From: Convivina praedatoris
GTDB lineage: Bacteria; Bacillota; Bacilli; Lactobacillales; Lactobacillaceae
NCBI RefSeq assembly: GCF_933208505.1
Contig: NZ_CAKOEU010000008.1
Length of the DNA: 64,000 bases
Reading direction: 5' to 3' (one strand)
Shown: positions 42,669 through 49,076 of the stretch, piece by piece
Layout: each line of letters opens with the position of its first letter
How positions within the stretch are numbered: position 1 is the stretch's first letter
Position numbers and translations under genes: made by a program
The notes under the pieces: model-generated
Told to the model about the DNA's origin: nothing
The model's database searches: none
Seen by the model: the letters and a program-made list of their open reading frames with translations, nothing else

Positions 42669-43376
42669 ATGACACGTTTAAAACAAATATTAATTTTTAT
42701 TAGCTTTTTTGTCTGGGATATTCTTGTCTCCGGCCTGATTCAGGTTTCCGTCTTACCACGATTCTCAGTGCTGCAACGATTGGGACTGTTAACGGCTGGC
42801 TTGATTGGATCGTTACTCTATGTTTTGGTGATAATTCGGGTTATTAAAGTTCGTCAGCCTGATTTTTCAATCTTACCAATCAATTTTAAAAACTTTCAAA
42901 AAGCTTGGTGGCTAATTCGAATGTGGTTAGTCTGCTTATTAGGTTTGGTCGTCTGTGGTATGATTCGAGTCACCTTGTTAGGAACTAAGGGCGCTGTTTC
43001 GGCTAACCAAGAAGGCATCACTGAATTGATAACTTCTTCCGGAACTTATTCTTTACTGGCAATGCTTTTTTGTATTATTATTTTGGCACCCATTATGGAA
43101 GAATTACTCTTTCGAGGCTTGGTATTTGATTACTTTGATAGCCAGAAAAACTGGTGGTATGGTCCCATACTCTCGGCCTTTCTTTTTGGTCTAGCTCATG
43201 TCATCTTAACTAAATGGCAAGTATCCACTTTGTTGGACCTACTAACCTATACTACTTTAGGTTTGGTATTAGCCTTTGTTTATAAGAGAACCGGTCGAAT
43301 TAGTAACAGTATGGCTGTCCACCTTATGCAAAATCTTTTTTCAACATTACCTTTTATCATGATGACGCTGCGTTAA
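42669..43376 (+). CDS. CPBP-family intramembrane metalloprotease
   Basis: Eight-helix membrane protein of the CPBP (Abi, Rce1-like) family, 235 residues. The three family motifs are present: EELLFR near residue 148, FGLAH near 176 and HLMQN near 219, which form the metal/catalytic centre. Members act as CAAX-like proteases, bacteriocin self-immunity factors or factors in pheromone processing; no bacteriocin genes lie nearby, so the role here is unknown. The ribosome binding site is weak. Single-gene unit with its own terminator. Confidence 0.85.
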   Translation: MTRLKQILIFISFFVWDILVSGLIQVSVLPRFSVLQRLGLLTAGLIGSLLYVLVIIRVIKVRQPDFSILPINFKNFQKAWWLIRMWLVCLLGLVVCGMIRVTLLGTKGAVSANQEGITELITSSGTYSLLAMLFCIIILAPIMEELLFRGLVFDYFDSQKNWWYGPILSAFLFGLAHVILTKWQVSTLLDLLTYTTLGLVLAFVYKRTGRISNSMAVHLMQNLFSTLPFIMMTLR

Positions 43377-43390
43377 AATTGCATTTATGA

Positions 43391-43426
43391 AACATGTAAC
43401 GATTTTTTGATTACATGTTTTTTTAT
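43391..43426 (+). terminator. Terminator after the CPBP gene
   Basis: Perfect 9-bp stem AACATGTAA/TTACATGTT with an 11-base loop and T6-7. Confidence 0.85.
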
Positions 43427-43466
43427 GGCCTGCAGTTAAGATTTTTAAAAGCGAACAGAATATTAA

Positions 43467-43481
43467 ATGTAAGCGATTTCA
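43467..43481 (+). promoter_or_regulatory. Catabolite-responsive element (cre)
   Basis: ATGTAAGCGATTTCA matches the CcpA consensus WTGNAANCGNWNNCW at every defined position. It lies 10 bases upstream of the -35 box of the sugar transporter promoter, where CcpA could activate or repress. The gene's role makes carbon control likely. Confidence 0.8.
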
Positions 43482-43490
43482 TTTTACTTA

Positions 43491-43519
43491 TTGCAATCCA
43501 AATAGTGTTCATGTATATT
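43491..43519 (+). promoter_or_regulatory. Promoter of the sugar transporter gene
   Basis: TTGCAA (43491-43496), 17-base spacer, TATATT (43514-43519). The leader of about 85 bases includes an ATGGC/GCCAT stem and a purine-rich tract (43556-43565). Confidence 0.7.
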
Positions 43520-43609
43520 TAAAAAGGCCAGTAAACCGTTATCATAAATTGATGCGGGGAGGGAGATGGCAGCAGCCATGAACGGCTAATATTTCAATAG
43601 GAGTTTGCT

Positions 43610-44965
43610 ATGCGAGCAAATGTTATTTTTATCTTTATTTTTGGTGCCTTGGGCGGTCTTTTGTTTGGCTTTGACACAGGTATCATTTCCGGAGCGTCTC
43701 CATTAATCGAAGGAGACTTCCACTTGTCTGTTGAACAAACTGGATTTATTACATCATCTGTGTTGATTGGTTCAACAATTGGCGCCTTTGCGGTTGGACC
43801 TTTGTCAGATCGTTTTGGGCGTAAGAAATTATTGATTGTGGCGGCATGTTTCTTCATTGCCGGCTCACTGTTAACTGCTTTTGCTGTAGGCTTTGTCACA
43901 ATGGTAATTGCTCGAATTATTTTAGGTTTGGCCGTGGGAGCAGCCTCAGCCTTGACACCAGCTTATCTAGCCGAATTAGCACCGGCCGAGCATCGTGGTT
44001 CTCTAGGAACTATGTTCCAACTGATGATTACTGCAGGAATTCTTCTGGCCTATGTTTCTAACTTGGCCTTCCTGGGACACAACCTTTTGGATGTTCGTGA
44101 TTGGCGCTGGATGTTAGCGTCGGCTTTGATTCCAGCCGTTTTGCTATTCATTGGTGGCTTATTGTTGCCTGAGTCTCCTCGTTTCCTATTTGCACAAGGT
44201 AAGTCAGAGGATGCTCGTAAGGTTTTGCTTCGTTTGCGTCAGGATAAGCCCCAAGAAGTTGACGTGGAATTAAAGGAAATGGCTGAGATTCAAAAGCAGC
44301 CTAAGGGTGGTTTAAAAGATCTCTTTACCATTGCCCGTCCAGCCGTAATTGTAGCGGTGGGGATTATGTTTCTTCAGCAGTTGGTAGGTATTAATTCAGT
44401 AATTTACTTCCTACCACAAGTCTTTATCAAGGGCTTTGGCTTTGATGCTGGACAGGCTATTTGGATTTCAGTTGGGATTGGTGTTGTTAACTTTGCCGTA
44501 ACGATTTTGGCTACGATGATTATGGATAGCTTTGACCGCAAGGCGCTGTTGATGTTTGGTTCAGTAGTTATGACTGTTTCCTTAGGCCTTTTGACCATTC
44601 TTAACTATACAGTTAGTGTGAAAATTGCAGCCATCCCAACGATGCTTTTGATTGCAACATATATCTTTGGTTTTGCAATTTCATGGGGGCCAATTGCGTG
44701 GTTGCTAATCGGTGAGATTTTCCCAGTCTCTGTTCGAGGGATTGGATCATCAATTGGTTCTGCAGCCAATTGGATTGGAAACTTTTTGGTTTCCCAATTC
44801 TTCTTGGTTCTACTAGCTGCTTTCCATAATAATGTTGGTGGGCCTTTTGGGGTCTTTGCCGTCTTTGCCTTTATTTCACTCTTCTTTGTTAAGTACTTAG
44901 TCCCTGAAACACGCGGTAAGTCATTAGAAGAAATTGAAATGGAATTACGCGAAAAGAATTCTTAA
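43610..44965 (+). CDS. Sugar:proton symporter, MFS sugar-porter family
   Basis: Twelve-helix sugar importer of the XylE/AraE/GlcP type, 451 residues. The family marks are GFDTGIISGA (TM1), DRFGRKK (loop 2-3), PAEHRGSLGTMFQL, PESPRFLFAQGK (loop 6-7), QQLVGINSVIYF (TM7, the sugar-binding QQxxGxN) and VPETRGKSLEEIE at the C-terminus. The sugar cannot be told from sequence; hexoses, xylose and arabinose are possible. Preceded by a cre site and closed by its own terminator. Confidence 0.92.
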   Translation: MRANVIFIFIFGALGGLLFGFDTGIISGASPLIEGDFHLSVEQTGFITSSVLIGSTIGAFAVGPLSDRFGRKKLLIVAACFFIAGSLLTAFAVGFVTMVIARIILGLAVGAASALTPAYLAELAPAEHRGSLGTMFQLMITAGILLAYVSNLAFLGHNLLDVRDWRWMLASALIPAVLLFIGGLLLPESPRFLFAQGKSEDARKVLLRLRQDKPQEVDVELKEMAEIQKQPKGGLKDLFTIARPAVIVAVGIMFLQQLVGINSVIYFLPQVFIKGFGFDAGQAIWISVGIGVVNFAVTILATMIMDSFDRKALLMFGSVVMTVSLGLLTILNYTVSVKIAAIPTMLLIATYIFGFAISWGPIAWLLIGEIFPVSVRGIGSSIGSAANWIGNFLVSQFFLVLLAAFHNNVGGPFGVFAVFAFISLFFVKYLVPETRGKSLEEIEMELREKNS

Positions 44966-44969
44966 ATTT

Positions 44970-44998
44970 AAGAGCCAATTTAATTTGGCTCTTTTTTA
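44970..44998 (+). terminator. Terminator after the sugar transporter
   Basis: AAGAGCCAA/TTGGCTCTT stem with a 6-base loop and T5. Confidence 0.88.
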
Positions 44999-45092
44999 TT
45001 GCCTTAATCTATGAAAACTTCTATCATATTGGCTAAAGAATTTGTTACAATTGATGGCATGTTTAAATTCATATTATCGAGGAGGTAATGGC

Positions 45093-45557
45093 TTGGCCAA
45101 GAATAGATTTGTGGAGTCTTTAGAAAAAATGACGGTTGGAATTATGAGCCCAGCTGTGTTAGAAAAAGTCGCGTTGACTGTTAATTCAGAAGTTGCTAAG
45201 CGTAAAAACTATATTAAAATTCCCAATGTAAAGGGATTATCACCACAAGAAGCTGGTAAATTGTTAGAAAGTTATGGTTTCGAGTATTCTAGCTCTTTAA
45301 CTGTTCCTGGTTCACGTTTGGCAAATAAAAAAGCTGATAAAATTATTACTGTTCGTCCTCATTCAGGTCTAGTTGTTAGTCCTGACACCCACATTAAGCT
45401 GTACTATGCCGATGAACAGATTATTGAACGCAGCAAGGAAATTGCATTAGAAGAAGAGGAAGCCAAGCAACGCAAGCATCAACAACGGGAAGCAGTTGCT
45501 AAAGAAGTTAACGGTTTTTCGAAAAAAATATTAAAAAAATTACCATTTAAAAAATAA
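45093..45557 (+). CDS. Single-PASTA-domain protein, probably cytoplasmic
   Basis: A 154-residue protein starting from TTG with GGAGG seven bases upstream. One PASTA-like domain covers about residues 38-102 (IPNVKGLSPQEAGKLLESYGF ... KIITVRPHSGLVVSPDTHIKLYY). PASTA domains normally sit outside the cell on PknB-type kinases or PBP2x and bind muropeptides. This one has no signal peptide or membrane helix, and its C-terminal third is charged (EEEEAKQRKHQQR) and ends KKILKKLPFKK. Function unknown; it might dock on the membrane through the basic tail. Confidence 0.75.
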   Translation: MAKNRFVESLEKMTVGIMSPAVLEKVALTVNSEVAKRKNYIKIPNVKGLSPQEAGKLLESYGFEYSSSLTVPGSRLANKKADKIITVRPHSGLVVSPDTHIKLYYADEQIIERSKEIALEEEEAKQRKHQQREAVAKEVNGFSKKILKKLPFKK

Positions 45558-45582
45558 AATCAACTACGGTTGATTTTTTTTA
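45556..45582 (+). terminator. Terminator after the PASTA gene
   Basis: AAAATCAAC/GTTGATTTT with a TACG loop and further T; it overlaps the stop codon. Confidence 0.85.
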
Positions 45583-45746
45583 TTTTCATTTTTTACTACC
45601 TTAGTGAACTAAATTAGGGGTGAGTAGTTCCCCCAGCCAATTTTAAATGAATTATGATATACTTGAAAGGTATATCAGATTGGGAAGAATGTATGTAATT
45701 AATATTCAACACTGTTATCTATTATCATTTGAGAGGGAGTTTAGAT

Positions 45747-46469
45747 GTGGCTGATTTATTAGTTCACTGGATTTTATATATTAGCTTAGCTTTAATTGCG
45801 TTAGAAGTTATTTATGCTTTCTTTCGTAGACAAGCATCGGCAAAACCAGCGCGAGTTCGTTACCGCTATGGACTATTGATTGCCATTGTTTTGACTACTA
45901 TATTATTGATTTTAAATCAATTTGTTCAGAGTATGAGCCAAAGTATTTTATGGTTGGGTTATTTTAGTTTGTTTATTTCTTTGGTTCAGATTGCAACAGC
46001 TTTTCTGGGCAAGCGGGGTCTTAAGCCTTCTAATTTTCAAAAATTTTTACGGATTGCCTCAGTGGGGATGATTTTTATGACACCAATTCTATTGTTGTCA
46101 GATAATATAAAGGCCATGACTACTAGTCAAAATTCAAAAGAAGAGCAATCTGATTCAAGAACGAGTTCTAAAAAATCGACTGCTAAAAAAAATAGCAGCA
46201 ACGCTAGTTCTAAAACAGCTAATCCGGATAAAAAGGGACAGTCTCAGAACTCTGATAGCAATCAAACCGGTACGAATACTGGTGTCACTGGAGCAGGGCA
46301 AGGAGTCGCTAATGCTTCTGGAAATGGTTCATTAGGTGGTAATAGTAGTCAGATTCCAAGTTACTACGGCGGTCCAGCAGCTAAGCAAAATCATATTAAT
46401 GGCACCATGGGTAATGGTGATAAAGCTAATGATTTACCCGCTACTGGTGTAACCACTAATAACAATTAA
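45747..46469 (+). CDS. Four-helix membrane protein with Ser/Asn-rich tail ending in LPATG
   Basis: Unrecognised family, 240 residues from GTG (GAGGGAG eight bases upstream; a TTG at 45729 would swallow that site). Four hydrophobic helices lie at about 3-26, 42-62, 69-92 and 101-118. Basic loops after helices 1 and 3 suggest both termini are outside. The external tail (about 125-240) is low-complexity Ser, Lys, Asn and Gly, then NDLPATGVTTNNN at the very end. This resembles a sortase LPxTG motif but lacks the hydrophobic helix and basic tail of a sorting signal. Probably in one unit with the serine-rich gene 56 bases downstream. Confidence 0.7.
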   Translation: MADLLVHWILYISLALIALEVIYAFFRRQASAKPARVRYRYGLLIAIVLTTILLILNQFVQSMSQSILWLGYFSLFISLVQIATAFLGKRGLKPSNFQKFLRIASVGMIFMTPILLLSDNIKAMTTSQNSKEEQSDSRTSSKKSTAKKNSSNASSKTANPDKKGQSQNSDSNQTGTNTGVTGAGQGVANASGNGSLGGNSSQIPSYYGGPAAKQNHINGTMGNGDKANDLPATGVTTNNN

Positions 46470-46525
46470 TTAAACGCCTAGTAAAGTTCGGTATTTAGAA
46501 TAAAATTTATTTGGAGATGGTAAAC

Positions 46526-47827
46526 ATGAGTAATAATTCAGACTTTTCACCTTTTGTTGCAGACTCAACTAGTGCACAAGAATCAACATTCATGAGTCAA
46601 TCGACATCTGAAAAAGAATCAACAGTTAGTGTAATTAGCCAATCAAATGCAGTTAGTATGATTTCATCCTTGTCTTTGTCTTCTTCAATTTCACGAGCAG
46701 AAGAAGAAAGTCAAATGCGTAGTGTTGAAACATCAGTTTCTGATAGTGTTTCAACGTTAAATAGTCAATTGGTGGAGGATTCGGTTAGTGTTTCTAATTC
46801 AAGTGTAGCTAGTGAATCGGTTTCACATAATTATTCGACGTCTAACAAGGAATACTTATCACGTTTGCAATCTGACATGGAATCGCAATCTCTTAGTACT
46901 GAAGCGCATTGGTCAGAATTACGGTCAACTTCTGTTGCAATTTCTGAATCTAACTTACAGAGTATGGTTGAGTCTGAACAAAGTTTGGAGTCACGTTCTG
47001 ACAGTGTTGTTCGTTCGACCTTCTTCTCTCAGTCGCATTCTAATGAGGCTTCTCTTTGGACTAGCCAGTTGAATTCAAGTGTACAAAGTACTTCAACTTC
47101 AGATTCATTAATTTATTCATTGTCAACAAGTAGCTCTGATTCTGGTTCAACCAGTGCGTATAACTCCATTAGTAACTCGAATGCTAGTGTACGTAGTACT
47201 TCTGAGTCCTTGTCACAGCTTAACTCTGAATCAGTACTCCATTCTGAGATGGAGATGCGTAATTTTTATGCTACCGCCGGAGCTCGCTTTGAACCCCGTT
47301 CAGAAAGTACGATTTTTAGAGTAAATGAGAGCCAGTTAGCACATACTTCAACATCGGAAAGTGAATCGATTGCTCAGTCAACTAAGACGCAAGAATCAGA
47401 ATCATTAAAGCTTTCAAATTCTGATAGTTTATCAATGTTGATTTCTGAAAACTTAACTTCGATTCGGACATCGCGCTCAGTTTCTAATTCAGCCTCAGAA
47501 TCTGAAAGCGTTTCGCTATCATCATCAGATAGTACTGCTTCAATGAGTACGTCACAGGCTAATAGTGAATCAGTGGCTTCTATGGATGAAGAACAGTCAG
47601 CCTCAGAATCTCTTTCTACTTTCAACAGCAGCTATCACAGTATTTCCTTAGAGGAATCACAGTCACATGCTGGGTCAACGAATGAACAGCGTTCTGAAAG
47701 TGAAGCCCAAAATTCGGAAAGTACCAATAAAGAGTCAAGTAAAGATAATGCCGAAGCGGACGACAAGAAAAAGCGTCCCCGTCGTGGCGCTAAGCTAATG
47801 GAATATTTCGGTGTTGACCAAGATTAA
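46526..47827 (+). CDS. Very serine-rich, disordered protein without signal peptide
   Basis: Unrecognised, 433 residues from ATG 46526 (GGAG about nine bases upstream; ATG 46517 is possible). Most of it is Ser interspersed with Glu, Thr, Asn, Gln and Val in SES, SVS and STS patterns, with no exact tandem repeat. A less Ser-rich island lies near residues 249-270 (EMRNFYATAGARFEPRSES). The C-terminus is distinct: acidic, then KKKRPRRGAKLMEYFGVDQD. Serine-rich adhesins normally have a KxYKxGKxW signal peptide and LPxTG anchor; neither is here. Cytosolic location is inferred. No SecA2/GtfA genes lie nearby. Confidence 0.75.
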   Translation: MSNNSDFSPFVADSTSAQESTFMSQSTSEKESTVSVISQSNAVSMISSLSLSSSISRAEEESQMRSVETSVSDSVSTLNSQLVEDSVSVSNSSVASESVSHNYSTSNKEYLSRLQSDMESQSLSTEAHWSELRSTSVAISESNLQSMVESEQSLESRSDSVVRSTFFSQSHSNEASLWTSQLNSSVQSTSTSDSLIYSLSTSSSDSGSTSAYNSISNSNASVRSTSESLSQLNSESVLHSEMEMRNFYATAGARFEPRSESTIFRVNESQLAHTSTSESESIAQSTKTQESESLKLSNSDSLSMLISENLTSIRTSRSVSNSASESESVSLSSSDSTASMSTSQANSESVASMDEEQSASESLSTFNSSYHSISLEESQSHAGSTNEQRSESEAQNSESTNKESSKDNAEADDKKKRPRRGAKLMEYFGVDQD

Positions 47828-47838
47828 TGTATAAGATG

Positions 47839-47873
47839 AAAAAATCAGTTCATACAAAATGAGCTGATTTTTC
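47839..47873 (+). terminator. Terminator after the serine-rich gene
   Basis: AAAAATCAG-TTCAT with ATGAG-CTGATTTTT around ACAAA, with a T run. Confidence 0.8.
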
Positions 47874-47905
47874 TTTAGTTAAATTTTATATTGGAGAGTA
47901 TGCAG

Positions 47906-48442
47906 ATGGAAATTCGTGAAGGTGATTTACTCTTTGTGCGAAGTGGTCATAAAAAATTAGACCAAATGATTGCGCAAAGTACAGGTCAAAATAGTTATAT
48001 CCATGTTGCACTTGTGACTCAGATTGAACCAGAAATATGGGTCATCCATGCTAGTATGCCAGACGGATGTTTAACAGAAACATTAACTGATTTCCTGGTG
48101 AAACGGAAAGGATTAGTTGATTTGTATCGGATTAATGCTCGGGGAAATAATATTTCTCGGGCGGTTGTCAGGGCGCAAGATAATTTAAATCGCCCCTATA
48201 ATTATAGCTTTTTGCCAAATGATGAAGGCCTATACTGCTCAGAGTTGATTACTGAAGCCTTTAAGGGACAGAATATTTTTAAATTAAATCCTCTGGAATT
48301 TGGTGGCCCCAAAGAACAGGATTATTGGACGAAATATTATGCCAAGTTGGGAATGGATTTGCCACAAGGAGTATATGGTAGCAGCCCTAATTCTTTAGTG
48401 AAAAGTCCTCAACTACATTTTATCGGTGAACTGTCAGATTGA
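47906..48442 (+). CDS. Permuted papain-like (YiiX/NlpC-P60 superfamily) enzyme
   Basis: A 178-residue protein of the circularly permuted NlpC/P60 group. The N-terminal GDLLFVRSGHKKLDQMIAQST, the histidine segment NSYIHVALVTQ (near residue 35) and the later cysteine segment EGLYCSELITEAF (near 112) give the permuted H-then-C order. Relatives hydrolyse peptide or acyl bonds (peptidoglycan, lipids or unknown). No signal peptide is seen, so it probably acts in the cytosol. ATG 47906 is preferred to 47900 from its spacing to GGAG. The role is unknown. Confidence 0.8.
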   Translation: MEIREGDLLFVRSGHKKLDQMIAQSTGQNSYIHVALVTQIEPEIWVIHASMPDGCLTETLTDFLVKRKGLVDLYRINARGNNISRAVVRAQDNLNRPYNYSFLPNDEGLYCSELITEAFKGQNIFKLNPLEFGGPKEQDYWTKYYAKLGMDLPQGVYGSSPNSLVKSPQLHFIGELSD

Positions 48443-48949
48443 TTAATCAGTTGGGAAACGTTTAGTGCGAATAATTTCATCTAAAATGCGGTAGCCATCG
48501 GCTTTGTCATAGGGATGTTTACGTTGCTGATTCCAAATGCTGACTACATAGATTTCGCCGAGAGTCCAAATAAATTCAGGATCATCGGATAATTTGAACA
48601 GGTGTTTGAACACTGCTGCATCAAAAATTTTTTTGAATTCGGTATCCTGGAGTTGAAAATCTAAAATATCAATATATTGATTCATCTGCAAGTCTTGTAG
48701 AATTGAAAACGGTGAAGCTTTAAATGTATCTAAATCAACGTGTTCAAAAAATTGTTTAAAGGTAACTGATAGGATGGCATTCATAAGGTCATATTTATCA
48801 TGGAAATGGCGATAAAAGGTATTGCGATTGATGTCGGCAATATCACAAATTTGTTTGATACTTAATTTAGAAAAGGGTACCGTTTGTAAAGTTTGCATGG
48901 TAACACTGGTGATATGTTGGTTCATTAATTGGGATCGTTTGGTTGACAT
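48443..48949 (-). CDS. TetR-family transcriptional repressor
   Basis: A 168-residue regulator. The N-terminal helix-turn-helix is clear (FSKLSIKQICDIADINRNTFYRHFHDKYDLMNAI, about residues 26-60), typical of TetR and especially of the group with YRHF-KYDL. The C-terminal ligand domain is of unknown specificity. It is divergent from the MMPL transporter gene with a palindromic operator between them, so it probably represses that gene and itself. Confidence 0.9.
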   Translation of the reverse strand: MSTKRSQLMNQHITSVTMQTLQTVPFSKLSIKQICDIADINRNTFYRHFHDKYDLMNAILSVTFKQFFEHVDLDTFKASPFSILQDLQMNQYIDILDFQLQDTEFKKIFDAAVFKHLFKLSDDPEFIWTLGEIYVVSIWNQQRKHPYDKADGYRILDEIIRTKRFPTD

Positions 48950-48976
48950 TTGTTCACCTATACATTTTTTAAAATT

Positions 48977-48993
48977 TGTCTACTTTATAGACA
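48977..48993. promoter_or_regulatory. Candidate TetR operator
   Basis: Perfect palindrome TGTCTA-CTTTA-TAGACA in the 127-base region between the divergent tetR and MMPL genes, overlapping AT-rich -10-like sequence on the tetR side. Confidence 0.7.
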
Positions 48994-49076
48994 GTATACC
49001 ATTTTTATCTCTTTACCCAGCTAAAACACCCTAGTAGAATAACCCACAGTTACTTTTTTATATATAGGAGGAGCAA

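Noticed and set aside
46526..46700. KxYKxGKxW-type signal peptide for an exported serine-rich adhesin
   Set aside because: The N-terminus MSNNSDFSPFVADST has no hydrophobic stretch, and no upstream in-frame extension provides one.
47374..47625. Minus-strand acidic frame within the serine-rich gene
   Set aside because: It arises from antisense reading of serine codons; composition fully explained by the plus-strand gene.
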